A DNA stretch of 64,000 nt from Streptomyces sp. NBC_01237 (GTDB lineage: Bacteria; Actinomycetota; Actinomycetes; Streptomycetales; Streptomycetaceae). The translations under genes were made by a program, and so were the position numbers. The number at the start of each line of letters is the position of its first letter. The first letter of the stretch is position 1. Shown here in pieces: positions 25,255-33,618 of this stretch. The notes beneath the pieces are model-generated. The model was not told the DNA's origin and did no database searches. It worked only from the letters and a program-made list of their open reading frames with translations. Where the stretch lies: contig NZ_CP108508.1 of assembly GCF_035917275.1 (NCBI RefSeq), positions 5,828,001-5,892,000 of the forward strand. The letters run 5' to 3'.

Positions 25255-26457
25255 TCAGCCGGTGATGTGCGGCAGCGTGCGGCTGCGGCCCATCTCGCCC
25301 AGCCAGACGGCGGACGGCTTCGGCAGCCGCTCGAACGTCTCCGGGTTCCAGCCGATCAGACCGAAGGTGGGCTTGTAGGAGCCCCACTCGTAGTTGTCCA
25401 GCGCGCTCCATGCCAGGTAGCCCTGGACGTTGAGGCCGTCCTCCAGCGCGGAGGCGACCTCGCTCAGCGCACCGGTGTAGTAGTCGACACGGCGTGTGTC
25501 GACATCGGTGGCGATGCCGTTCTCCGTGACGATCAGCGGGACCCCGTTGCCGAGGATACCCGCGGTGTGGCGCAGGGCGTGGCCGACGGCGGAGGGGTAG
25601 TACTCCCACTGCGTCAGCGTGCGCTCGGCGTCGTCCGCGGTCGGGATCGGGCCCTCGGCGCCGATCCTGGTGCGGGTGTAGGACTGGATACCGATCCAGT
25701 CGTCGCCGCGGGACGCCTCGATGAAGATGTCCTCGCGCGGGTGGCGGTAGGCCGCGGTGACGTCCTCGGCCCCCGGGAGCGCCTGGTAGACCTGGTTGGC
25801 GATGGTCCAGCCGACCTGGATGCCCGCGTCGATCGCCCGGACCTCCTTGACGGCCGCGTGGTGGGCGGCGATGACGGCCTGGGTCGTCTCGTCGTCCGGG
25901 GTCGGCAGACCGGCGGGCGGGAAGCCGATGTCACCGCGCTTGGCCTGGCCGGCCATCACGGCGATCATGTTCGGCTCGTTGATGGTGCAGACGTGGCTGA
26001 CGCCCTCGGAGATCACCGGTGCGCAGGCCGCGACGTAGCGGGCGAAGAGCTCGACGGCGCCGTCGGCGGTCCAGCCGCCGCGCGCCTCGAACCATTGCGG
26101 CACGGTGAAGTGGTGCAAGGTGATCATCGGGCGCAGGCCGCGCTCGATGGCACCGTCGACCATGCGCCGGTAGTGGGCGAGCTCGGCCCGGGAGAACTGG
26201 CCCTCGGCGGGCTCGATCCGCGCCCACTCGATGGAGAACCGGTAGTCCGTGAAGCCGAGACCGGCCAGGACGTCCATGTCCTCGTTCCAGCGGTGGTAGC
26301 TGTCACAGGCGTCCAGGCTGGGCTCCTGGATGTGCGTGCCGGTGGAGTGTTCCTTGACCCACCAGTCGCTGTTGGTGTTGTTGCCCTCGATCTGGTGGGC
26401 GGCCGTGGAGGCACCCCACAGGAAGCCTTCGGGGAACGGGACCGTGGTGTGAGTCAT
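25255..26457 (-). CDS. GH1 beta-glucosidase
   Basis: A 400-aa cytoplasmic (beta/alpha)8 enzyme without signal peptide. It has the GH1 N-terminal signature 'FPEGFLWGASTAAHQIEGN', the acid/base Glu161 in 'TINEPN' and the nucleophile Glu312 in 'VTENGIAT', plus 'DNYEWGSY' near the C-terminus. It hydrolyses imported beta-linked disaccharides to glucose, or other short beta-glucosides. At 400 residues it is somewhat short for the family (about 440-480). It lies 108 bp after the second permease gene on the same strand and is probably the last gene of the importer operon, as in cellobiose-type operons of Streptomyces. Confidence 0.92.
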   Translation of the reverse strand: MTHTTVPFPEGFLWGASTAAHQIEGNNTNSDWWVKEHSTGTHIQEPSLDACDSYHRWNEDMDVLAGLGFTDYRFSIEWARIEPAEGQFSRAELAHYRRMVDGAIERGLRPMITLHHFTVPQWFEARGGWTADGAVELFARYVAACAPVISEGVSHVCTINEPNMIAVMAGQAKRGDIGFPPAGLPTPDDETTQAVIAAHHAAVKEVRAIDAGIQVGWTIANQVYQALPGAEDVTAAYRHPREDIFIEASRGDDWIGIQSYTRTRIGAEGPIPTADDAERTLTQWEYYPSAVGHALRHTAGILGNGVPLIVTENGIATDVDTRRVDYYTGALSEVASALEDGLNVQGYLAWSALDNYEWGSYKPTFGLIGWNPETFERLPKPSAVWLGEMGRSRTLPHITG

Positions 26458-26565
26458 CGCGAGTTGTCTTTCTGCTGCGTGAAGGGGTGTGGCCGCCGCC
26501 AGGGTGTGGGGCAGGGCCTCGTACAGGTCCGGGGTGTTCCGGAGGGGGCGATCGGGTCGGGCGGG

Positions 26566-27468
26566 CTACTTCATGCCCGCCGTGGCGATGCCCTGGGTGA
26601 AGTGCCGCTGCAGTGCGATGAAGAGGATCAGCACCGGCAGCACGACCAGGAACGCTCCGGCCATCAGCATGCCGTTGGAGCCACCGGCCTTGTTGGGGTC
26701 CGTGGCGAACGTCGCGAGAGCGACCGGGAGCGTGTACTTGTCGGGATTGTTGGTCGCGATCAGCGGCCAGACGAAGTTGTTCCAGGAGCCGAGGAAGGTG
26801 AAGATCGAGAGCGTCGCGAGAGCGGGCTTCACCAGCGGCATCACGATCCGCCAGAAGATGTACCACTCACCGGCGCCGTCCATCCGGGCCGCTTCCAACA
26901 GCTCGTCCGGGATCGACTGCATGAACTGCCGCATCAGGAAGACCCCGAAGGCTCCGGCGGCGAACGGCAGCACCAGACCCGCGTACGAGTCGATCAGCTG
27001 GAGCTTGCTCATCAGCACGAAGAGCGGCAGCAGCATCAGGTTGCCGGGGACCATCAGAGCGCCGAGAACCAGACCGAAGATCTTGTTCTTGCCGACGAAG
27101 TTCAGCTTGGCCAGCGCGTAGCCGAGCATCGAGCAGAACACCAGGTTCGAGACGGTGACCAGCACCGCGACGATCACGGAGTTCATGAAGTACAGCGGCA
27201 GGTCCAGCTTGTCGAGCAGCTGCCGGAAGTTCTCCAGGGTCCACTCGGTGGGAATCCACACCGGCGGGCTGGCCGACAGTTCGCTGGTCGTCTTGAAGGC
27301 GGAGAGCCCCATCCAGAGGAAGGGCGCCGACATGATCAGCAGGCCGAACGAGAGCAGGACGTAGACGAGCGGACGCCGCAGGTTGCGCTTCTTCTTCGGT
27401 ACGGACGACTGCTCGGGCTTCTTCGACGGCGCCGTCCGCACGGCACCGGGTGCATTGCTGGCGCTCAT
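26566..27468 (-). CDS. Sugar ABC importer permease (MalG-like)
   Basis: A 300-aa inner-membrane protein with six predicted helices. The cytoplasmic EAA loop that contacts the ATPase reads 'ELLEAARMDGAGEWYIFWRIVMPLVKP'. It forms the translocation channel with the preceding permease. Its ATG overlaps the stop of that gene by four bases (ATGA), so they are coupled. No ATPase gene is present in the locus. In Streptomyces such importers commonly share the MsiK ATPase encoded elsewhere, which is the probable case here. Confidence 0.93.
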   Translation of the reverse strand: MSASNAPGAVRTAPSKKPEQSSVPKKKRNLRRPLVYVLLSFGLLIMSAPFLWMGLSAFKTTSELSASPPVWIPTEWTLENFRQLLDKLDLPLYFMNSVIVAVLVTVSNLVFCSMLGYALAKLNFVGKNKIFGLVLGALMVPGNLMLLPLFVLMSKLQLIDSYAGLVLPFAAGAFGVFLMRQFMQSIPDELLEAARMDGAGEWYIFWRIVMPLVKPALATLSIFTFLGSWNNFVWPLIATNNPDKYTLPVALATFATDPNKAGGSNGMLMAGAFLVVLPVLILFIALQRHFTQGIATAGMK

Positions 27469-28457
27469 TTGGTGTTGTCCTTCAGCAGTCGGAGCTGGAG
27501 CACCGTGATGCCCATGATCACTACGAAGAGGACATACGCCATGGCGCTCGCATAGCCCATGTGGAAGAAGTTGAAGCCTTCGCGGTACATGTTCAGCGAG
27601 ACGGTGAGGGTGGAGTCGGAGGGACCGCCCTGGGTCATCACGAACGGCTCCTCGAACACATTGAGGTAGCCGATGGTGGTGATCACCGTGGCGTACAGGA
27701 GCGTGGGCCGCAGCAGCGGCACCGTGATGCCTCTGAACTCCTGCCAGAGCCCGGCGCCGTCGAGCTTGGCGGCTTCCCGGACCTCGGTGGGAATGGCCTG
27801 CAGACCCGCGATGAAGAGCACCATGACCGTACCGACGTTGCGCCAGACCGCCATCGCGATCATCGAGGGCATCGCGAGCGTCTCGGAACCGAGGAAGTCC
27901 GGCGAGGTGAGGCCGACCTCGGAGAAGAGGCCGGAGATCAGCCCGTCGCTCGGGTCGAGCACGAACCGCCAGACCACGGCGACCGCGACGATGGTGGTGA
28001 CCACCGGGGCGTAGAAACCGACGCGGAAGAAGGTCCGCGCGCGGTCGATGCCGTTGTTCAGCAGTACCGCGACGACGAGCCCGATACCGATGGTCAGCGG
28101 GACCCCGATGACGACGAAGTACGCCGTGTTGAACAGCGACTTGAGGAACTTCTCGTCGCCGAACAGCTTGACGTAGTTCTCGAAGCCGATGAAGTTCGCT
28201 TCCCACGGGCGCGTGACATTGCGCAGCCCGAAGTCCGTGAAGCTCATCACCAGCGTGGCGAGGATCGGGAACGCCATGAAGACGGTGAAGAGGACGATGA
28301 AGGGGGTGGAGAACAGCCAGCCGGCCGCGTTCTGCACACCCATCGTCGGCTTCCTGCGACCCCGGCGATCCTTCGGCCCGGCGGCCGGGGACTGTGCGGT
28401 CCCCGGCCCGGCCGACACCTTGGCCGGCTGCGCGGCCTTTCCGGTCGTGGTGCTCAT
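27465..28457 (-). CDS. Sugar ABC importer permease (MalF-like)
   Basis: A 330-aa inner-membrane protein. A polar, basic N-terminus ('KDRRGRRKPTMGVQNAAGWLF') is followed by six helices, with the EAA loop 'EVREAAKLDGAGLWQEFRGITVPLLRP'. It pairs with the downstream permease and receives sugar from the lipoprotein encoded just upstream, five bases away. The tight spacing and the common direction define one operon: binding protein, two permeases, GH1. Confidence 0.93.
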   Translation of the reverse strand: MSTTTGKAAQPAKVSAGPGTAQSPAAGPKDRRGRRKPTMGVQNAAGWLFSTPFIVLFTVFMAFPILATLVMSFTDFGLRNVTRPWEANFIGFENYVKLFGDEKFLKSLFNTAYFVVIGVPLTIGIGLVVAVLLNNGIDRARTFFRVGFYAPVVTTIVAVAVVWRFVLDPSDGLISGLFSEVGLTSPDFLGSETLAMPSMIAMAVWRNVGTVMVLFIAGLQAIPTEVREAAKLDGAGLWQEFRGITVPLLRPTLLYATVITTIGYLNVFEEPFVMTQGGPSDSTLTVSLNMYREGFNFFHMGYASAMAYVLFVVIMGITVLQLRLLKDNTK

Positions 28458-28462
28458 GGCTC

Positions 28463-29707
28463 CTACTTCACGAGGCCTTCGATCTCGGACTGCGCGGTCT
28501 TCAGCGCGTCCTCGGCGGAAGCCTTGCCCTGGGTCACCTTCGCGATGGCCTGGTCGACCTTGTCGGTGATCTCGGTCCACTTGGCCATGGACGGCGAGGA
28601 CTTGGCGGTGTCCATCTGCTTCTTGAAGACCTGGAGGTTGGTGTCGTCGGCGAGCGTGCCGGAGGTCCAGGCCGAGGTGTTGGCCGGGAGGTCCTTGGTG
28701 CGCTCGTACCAGTCGGCCTGGCCCTTGGTGTCGGTCAGGTACTTGATGAACTCCTTGGCGGCGGCCTTGTGCTCGCTGTCCTTGGAGATCGCCAGGGAGG
28801 AGCCGCCCGCCATGGAGACGGAGGACTTCTCCGTCGGGACGTTGGCCACCGCCCACTTGCCCTTGATCTGGGGCTGGCCCTCGTTCAGGAGGGTCACGTG
28901 CCAGGGGCCGCCGAAGAACATCGGGACGCGGCCGTTGCCGAAGTCCTTCACGACGTCGTAGCCGGGCTGGATGGACTTGTTGGAGAGGCCCTTGTCGAAG
29001 TACGAGCCGTACTCCTTCAGCGCCTTGACCGCCGCGGGGCTGTCGATGACGGCCTCGCCCTTGTCATTGACGATCTCGCCGCCGGCCGAGTACAGGAAGG
29101 AGTAGAAGTTCTGCACCGTGTCCAGGCCGCTGGGCTGGATGGACAGGCCCCACTTGGTACCGGCCTTCTTCTGGTACGCGGTCGCGAGGTCCTGCATCTC
29201 CTTCCAGCTGGTCGGAGCCTTGTCGATGCCCGCCTTCTCGGCGAGATCGGTGCGGTAGTAGAGGACGCGGGTGTCGACGTACCACGGCACGCCGTAGGCG
29301 GTGCCGTCCACCTCGCCCTGGTTCCAGCCCGACTCGAAGAAGTCCTTCTTGTCGAAGGTCTTGGTGTCGACCGGCTCCAGCACACCGAGCTCGGAGAACT
29401 CGCCCATGTAGCTGCCGCCCATCTGCGCCACGTCCGGCATGGTGCCGGCGGCGGCGGCGGAGACCAGCTTCTGGTGGGCGACGTCCCAGCCCACCGGGGT
29501 CACCTTGACCGTGATGTTCGGGTTGGCCTTCTCGTAGACCTTGGCCACATCCGCGAGCTTCTCGCCCTCGGCCCCCATGGCCCAGACGGTGAGCGTCTGC
29601 TTCTTGTCCGCGGCGACGTCGTCGCCACCGGAGCTGCCGCAAGCGGTGATGCCGAAGGCGAGCGCGACTGCGATGCCGATGGAGGCGTTTCTGGCGGTGC
29701 GGGACAT
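28463..29707 (-). CDS. Sugar-binding lipoprotein of the ABC importer
   Basis: A 414-aa extracellular solute-binding protein of the family-1 sugar type. The lipobox 'FGITACGSS' puts the lipid-modified Cys at residue 23. The mature part has 'LTVWAMGAEGEKLADVAKVYEKANPNITVKVTPV', 'VPWYVDTRVLYYRTDL' and 'MFFGGPWHVTLL'. The start was chosen for GGAGGAG before the ATG. A perfect 12-bp inverted repeat of LacI-operator type lies about 26-56 bp upstream. Its sequence alone does not fix the sugar; the neighbouring GH1 and GH144-like enzymes suggest a beta-glucan oligosaccharide. Confidence 0.93.
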   Translation of the reverse strand: MSRTARNASIGIAVALAFGITACGSSGGDDVAADKKQTLTVWAMGAEGEKLADVAKVYEKANPNITVKVTPVGWDVAHQKLVSAAAAGTMPDVAQMGGSYMGEFSELGVLEPVDTKTFDKKDFFESGWNQGEVDGTAYGVPWYVDTRVLYYRTDLAEKAGIDKAPTSWKEMQDLATAYQKKAGTKWGLSIQPSGLDTVQNFYSFLYSAGGEIVNDKGEAVIDSPAAVKALKEYGSYFDKGLSNKSIQPGYDVVKDFGNGRVPMFFGGPWHVTLLNEGQPQIKGKWAVANVPTEKSSVSMAGGSSLAISKDSEHKAAAKEFIKYLTDTKGQADWYERTKDLPANTSAWTSGTLADDTNLQVFKKQMDTAKSSPSMAKWTEITDKVDQAIAKVTQGKASAEDALKTAQSEIEGLVK

Positions 29708-29732
29708 GGAGGGCTCCTCCTTGAGCATTCCG

Positions 29733-29763
29733 GATGTATGCGCTGCCTGTAAGCGCATACATC
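29733..29763. promoter_or_regulatory. LacI-type operator between the importer and esterase genes
   Basis: A perfect 12-bp inverted repeat, GATGTATGCGCT (29733-29744) and AGCGCATACATC (29752-29763), lies 26 bp before the binding-protein start. Within it, TGTAAGCGCATACA is a typical LacI-family site (central C-G). A related sequence, TGAAAGCGCATTCA, lies in front of the LacI gene at 32276-32289. Confidence 0.75.
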
Positions 29764-29962
29764 ACTCTGCGGCAGACGATCGGGAATCCGCAAGAGGGTG
29801 CTAGGTCACACTCGCGCAACGTGCTCGACATCTCGACGTCCCGCAGTTGAACGGTAAACGCACGGTTTGCGGAAAAACAGCAGATGTGACCGATTCCGCT
29901 CCCTTATGGGAGGTGTCGAGGTGCTCGTGGGGGAGCCGGAGCGCAGGGCTACTGTCGTGATC

Positions 29963-30970
29963 ATGGCTTCGCACGCACCTGGCGTCCCTTCGTACGCACA
30001 CGACTTCCCGTTCGACCCGGCATACGGGTACACGCTCGACGACCTGCTGGGCGTCCCCGCACCGCCCGCCCCCGACGACTTCGAGGACTTCTGGAGGGCC
30101 CGCCACGCGGCGGCCCGCGCGGTCGCCACGGAGCCGGAGCTCGGCCCGGTCGAGGAGGAGCGCGACGGTGTTCGGATCCACGGTGTGACCTACACCTCCG
30201 TGGGGGGAGTGCGGCTGGGCGGCTGGCTCGCCCTGCCCGCCGAGGGGCCCGCCGGACACGGCTTCGTGATCGGACACGGCTACGGCGGGCGCCAGGCGCC
30301 CGGCCCCGATGTGCCGCTGCCGCTGCCGGGGTCCGCCGCGATCCTGCCGTCCGTGCGGGGGATGGGCCGCCGCGGACTGTGCGCCGGAATCCCGGACGAG
30401 GCCGCCGCGCACGTCCTGCACGGCATCGCGTCCCGCGACACGTACGTCATCGGCGACTGCGTGGCCGACCTCTGGTGTGCGGCCTCGGCGCTGCGGGAAC
30501 TCGTACCGGAGCTCGCGGAGGAGGGCGCACCGCGCCTGGGCCTTCTGGGGGAGAGCTTCGGGGGCGGGCTCGGGGCCCTCGCGCTGCCGTGGGACGACCG
30601 TTTCGGTGCGGCGCAGCTCACCGTGCCGACGTTCGGCAACCACCCGCTGCGGCTCACGCTGCCGTGCGCGGGCAGTGGGGAATCGGTACGGGCCTACCAC
30701 CGCGAGCACCCCGAAGTCACCGGCGTACTGCGGTACTTCGACGCGGCGACGGCGGCGGCGCGGGTGGAGCTGCCGACGCTCGTGGCGGCAGCCCTCTTCG
30801 ACCCCTCGGTGCCGCCGCCCGGACAGTTCGCCGTGTACAACGCGCTGGGCGGGGTGCGGGAGCTCCAGGTGCTGAGCGCGGGGCACTTCACGTACGACGG
30901 TCTGGCGGAGGAGAAGGAGGAGCTGTGTGCGAACCGGACGCGGTTCTTCGGCGAGCATCTGGGGCGGTAG
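29963..30970 (+). CDS. AXE1-family acetyl (xylan) esterase
   Basis: A 335-aa alpha/beta hydrolase without signal peptide. The nucleophile elbow is 'GLLGESFGGGLG', followed by 'AALFDPSVPPPGQF' (catalytic Asp) and 'SAGHFTYDG' (catalytic His). The order and 'FDPAYGYTLDDLLGVPAPPAPDDFEDFWRARHAAA' at the N-terminus fit the AXE1/cephalosporin-C deacetylase family, which removes acetyl groups from oligosaccharides. The gene diverges from the sugar importer across a shared operator and is probably in the same regulon, deacetylating imported sugars. An earlier start at 29867 lacks an RBS. Four GCGGTAG units sit at its stop. Confidence 0.82.
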   Translation: MASHAPGVPSYAHDFPFDPAYGYTLDDLLGVPAPPAPDDFEDFWRARHAAARAVATEPELGPVEEERDGVRIHGVTYTSVGGVRLGGWLALPAEGPAGHGFVIGHGYGGRQAPGPDVPLPLPGSAAILPSVRGMGRRGLCAGIPDEAAAHVLHGIASRDTYVIGDCVADLWCAASALRELVPELAEEGAPRLGLLGESFGGGLGALALPWDDRFGAAQLTVPTFGNHPLRLTLPCAGSGESVRAYHREHPEVTGVLRYFDAATAAARVELPTLVAAALFDPSVPPPGQFAVYNALGGVRELQVLSAGHFTYDGLAEEKEELCANRTRFFGEHLGR

Positions 30971-30991
30971 GCGGTAGGCGGTAGGCGGTAG
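30964..30991. repeat. Four tandem GCGGTAG units at the esterase stop
   Basis: The first 7-bp unit contains the esterase TAG stop. The array is non-coding beyond it, so unit number could vary without changing the protein. Confidence 0.9.
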
Positions 30992-31095
30992 GTCCCCCGG
31001 GGGTGCGTGGCCGCTCCCGGGGCGCGGAGGGGCGGAGAGGCCGGGGCGCGGGACGTGGGCGGGCGGTGTGATCCGGACCGGCGCCCCCGCCGCTC

Positions 31096-32190
31096 TCAGC
31101 CGCAGCCGCAGCTGGCCCGGCGGACCATGGAGACCGGGAGCTCCAGGGACACCGGCGGGCGGTCACGGTCGGCGAGGCGCTTCACGAGCAGCTCCACCGC
31201 CTGTTCGCCGAGCTGCCGTATGGGCTGGCGCACGGTCGTCAGCGGCGGGCGGACGATCCGGCTGAGCGGAATCCCGTCGAAGCCGGTCACGGCGATGTCG
31301 TGCGGCACCCGCACCCCGCGCCGTTCCAGCGCCTGGAGCGCGCCCACCGCCATCTGGTCGTTGGCGAACAGCATCGCCTCCGGGCGGGGCAGACCCGCCG
31401 CGTCCGCCCGGTCCAGCAGGGCCTGCGCGGTCCGGGCGCCCTCCGCCTGCGTCATCATCTCGGCCCGCAGCTCCGGCTGCTCCGGCACCGTGAGTCCGGC
31501 CTCCCGGCACGCCTCCCGGAACCCGTGGAACCGTGCTCCGGCGTCCGGCGACTTCGCCTCGCCGCCGATGAACGCGAGCCTGCGCAGCCCGTGGTCCTCG
31601 ATCAGGTGGCGGGCCAGCTCGCGTTCCCCGTCGGCGTTGGCGACCACGATGTGATCCAGGTGGTCGATCTCGCGCGGCCCGGCCAGCATCACCACGGGCA
31701 GCCGGCGCGATATCACTTCCAGGTCCTCGGTCGGCACCGTCTGCGCCAGTACGGCGAAGCCGTCGACCCGCCCCGCGACCTTCGCCACCAGGCTCTCGGG
31801 CCCGCCGTCCAGCGAAGCGGCGATCAGCAGCGCGTAGCCGTGCCGCCGGGACGCCCGCTCCATGCCCCGGATGATCTGGTCGGAGTAGAGCATGACGGCG
31901 TGGTCGTCGTCGGCGTCGCTCATCGCCGCGGCGGTCTCGGTGTCCGGGTCGGCGTAGTCGGGAAAGCACAGACCCAGCACGCCGGTGGTGCGGCTGGCCA
32001 GGCCCCGGGCGCTGCCGCTCGGTACGTAACCGAGCTCGCGGGCCGCCTCCAGGACCCGCTCGCGGGTCTGGACGCGTACGGAATCAGGGTTGCGGTAGAC
32101 CCGCGAAACCGTGGCAATGGAGACGCCCGATCGCTCGGCGACGTCGTACACCGTGGGGGCGCTCACTCGACCGACCGTCCGCTTCTTCAT
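31096..32190 (-). CDS. LacI-family transcriptional regulator of the sugar locus
   Basis: A 364-aa repressor. The N-terminal helix-turn-helix reads 'PTVYDVAERSGVSIATVSRVYRNPDSVRVQTRERVLEAA', with the hinge 'GYVPSGSARGLASR'. A periplasmic-binding-protein-like effector domain follows ('MLFANDQMAVGALQALERRGVRVPHDIAVTGFDGIPLS'). It ends in 'CGCG'. It is convergent with the esterase gene and lies next to the importer operon, so it most likely senses the imported sugar. A LacI-like site occurs upstream of this gene and another upstream of the importer. Those sites differ from the CebR box (TGGGAGCGCTCCCA), so it should not be called CebR. Confidence 0.9.
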   Translation of the reverse strand: MKKRTVGRVSAPTVYDVAERSGVSIATVSRVYRNPDSVRVQTRERVLEAARELGYVPSGSARGLASRTTGVLGLCFPDYADPDTETAAAMSDADDDHAVMLYSDQIIRGMERASRRHGYALLIAASLDGGPESLVAKVAGRVDGFAVLAQTVPTEDLEVISRRLPVVMLAGPREIDHLDHIVVANADGERELARHLIEDHGLRRLAFIGGEAKSPDAGARFHGFREACREAGLTVPEQPELRAEMMTQAEGARTAQALLDRADAAGLPRPEAMLFANDQMAVGALQALERRGVRVPHDIAVTGFDGIPLSRIVRPPLTTVRQPIRQLGEQAVELLVKRLADRDRPPVSLELPVSMVRRASCGCG

Positions 32191-32275
32191 TCGTAGCGAC
32201 GCGCCTGATGCGTGTGCTGTTGCGTGTGCTGGCTCGTGCTGACTTGTCCTGATTGGTGCAGTTCACTCTGGCGTT

Positions 32276-32289
32276 TTGAAAGCGCATTC
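32276..32289. promoter_or_regulatory. LacI-like operator upstream of the LacI gene
   Basis: TGAAAGCGCATTCA matches TGTAAGCGCATACA, found at the importer promoter, in 12 of 14 positions. It lies about 86 bp before the LacI start, consistent with autoregulation. Confidence 0.55.
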
Positions 32290-32380
32290 ACCCTAGATCG
32301 TGGGCTGTCACGCGGGCAAGGCCACTCGGTAGGGCGTGCACCGGATCACGCCATCGGCGGATACCGACAGGCAACCTTGC

Positions 32381-32399
32381 AAGATGCCCTGTGCATCTT
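32381..32399. promoter_or_regulatory. Palindrome just before the MarR gene
   Basis: AAGATGC-CCTGT-GCATCTT is a perfect 7-bp inverted repeat ending 13 bp before the MarR ATG. It is A/T-richer than its surroundings and placed to block transcription. MarR proteins usually bind such a site in their own promoter. Confidence 0.6.
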
Positions 32400-32412
32400 T
32401 TACGGTGGCGAG

Positions 32413-32904
32413 ATGTCCGAACCCCCTGGGACCCCGCAGCCCCCGCCGTCAGGGACCTCCGGCTCGCCGGACCCCGGCGACCCGACGCCCCAGCAGGTGG
32501 CCACCGACCTCGCCGCTGTCGTCGGCCGGCTGCTGCGGCGTCTGCGCACCACCTCGTCCGACAGCCTGCTCTCGCCCTCCCAGCGGTCGGTGCTGGCCAG
32601 GCTGGAGGGCGAAGGCCCGGCCACCACGGCCGCGCTGGCCCGCGCCGAACTCGTCCGGCCGCAGTCCATGCGGCTGACGCTGGGGGCGCTGGAGAGCCGG
32701 GGACTCGTCGGGCGGGCGCCCGATCCGTCGGATGGCCGGAAGTCGGTCATGTCGCTCACGGACCTGGGCCGCGCCACGCTCGCCGGGGTCCGGGCCGCCA
32801 AGCACGACTGGCTCACCGAGGCCATCGCCGCGGAACTGGACGGCGCCGAGCGCCGCGCTGTCGCCGAGGCCGTGGTGTTCATCGGCCGGTTGGTCGAGCA
32901 GTGA
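32413..32904 (+). CDS. MarR-family transcriptional regulator
   Basis: A 163-aa protein. The first 25 residues are Pro/Gly/Ser-rich. A winged helix-turn-helix follows: 'LSPSQRSVLARLEGEGPATTAALARAELVRPQSMRLTLGALESRGLVGRAPDPSDGRKSVMSLTDLG', which includes the MarR wing 'D-P-S-D-G-R'. It should be a dimeric ligand-responsive repressor. The next gene on the same strand, an isochorismatase-fold hydrolase 127 bp away, is the probable target. A palindrome precedes the gene. Confidence 0.9.
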   Translation: MSEPPGTPQPPPSGTSGSPDPGDPTPQQVATDLAAVVGRLLRRLRTTSSDSLLSPSQRSVLARLEGEGPATTAALARAELVRPQSMRLTLGALESRGLVGRAPDPSDGRKSVMSLTDLGRATLAGVRAAKHDWLTEAIAAELDGAERRAVAEAVVFIGRLVEQ

Positions 32905-33031
32905 CCGGCGGGCCCGCCGGTCACCTCCCCCGTACCCGCGTGTGCCCGCCCCTCCCCGCCTTCCCACCCCGTGTGTGCGGCACGGCCGCCGACGCGGGCG
33001 CTCCACCGCACCACCGACAAGGAGCTTCACC

Positions 33032-33583
33032 ATGACCGCCACCACCCTGGACCCGCGGACCGCACTCGTCCTCGTCGATCTCCAGAAGGGCATCGTCGCG
33101 CTGCCCACCGCCCACCCCGCCGCCGATGTCGTCGCGCACGCGGCGGCCCTCGCCGACGCCTTCCGCGCCAAGGGCCTTCCGGTCTTCCTCGTCCGCGTCA
33201 CCGGCGGTGCCCCCGGCCGCACCGGCACGGCCGCTCCGTCCGGGAGGCCGGCCGCCGACTGGGCCGAGATCGTCCCGGAACTGGGGCCCGAGGACGGCGA
33301 CACCGTCGTCACCAAGCAGCAGTGGGGCGCCTTCTACGGCACCGGCCTCGACCTCCACCTGCGCCGCCGGGGCATCACCCAGGTCGTGGTGGCGGGCATC
33401 GCGACCAGTATCGGTGTCGAGTCCACCGCCCGCGCCGCCCATGAGCACGGCTACCACGTCACGGTCGTCACCGACGCGGTGACGGACCTCAACGCCGACG
33501 CCCACCGCAACAGCGTCGAGAACATCTTCCCGAGGCTCGGCGAGACCGACACCACCAAGGCCGTCATCGCGCTGCTGGCCTGA
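33032..33583 (+). CDS. Isochorismatase-fold hydrolase without the usual catalytic Cys
   Basis: This 183-aa protein has the family's 'ALVLVDLQKGI' (Asp) and 'VVTKQQWGAFYGTGLDLHLRRRGITQVVVAGIATSIGVESTARAA' (Lys of the triad). Cysteine hydrolases such as nicotinamidases carry Cys in 'G-x-x-T-D-V-C-V'; here that segment is 'ATSIGVES', with Gly at the nucleophile place. True isochorismatases (vinyl-ether hydrolases) also lack a Cys nucleophile, so a non-amidase reaction is likely. The Shine-Dalgarno is AAGGAG. It follows a MarR gene and is convergent with the sdh operon. Confidence 0.85.
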   Translation: MTATTLDPRTALVLVDLQKGIVALPTAHPAADVVAHAAALADAFRAKGLPVFLVRVTGGAPGRTGTAAPSGRPAADWAEIVPELGPEDGDTVVTKQQWGAFYGTGLDLHLRRRGITQVVVAGIATSIGVESTARAAHEHGYHVTVVTDAVTDLNADAHRNSVENIFPRLGETDTTKAVIALLA

Positions 33584-33618
33584 GAGACGCGCCCCGGGGT
33601 CTGCCCCGTCGGCCGGGA

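Noticed and set aside
25045..27555. An 836-codon plus-strand frame opposite GH1 and permease genes
   Set aside because: A His/Asp/Gly-rich shadow with no domain; the minus-strand genes have catalytic and transporter motifs.
26566..32190. Calling the sugar importer and LacI gene the cellobiose system cebEFG/cebR
   Set aside because: The characteristic TGGGAGCGCTCCCA box was not found, and the operators present are of a different type. Gene order alone is not enough.
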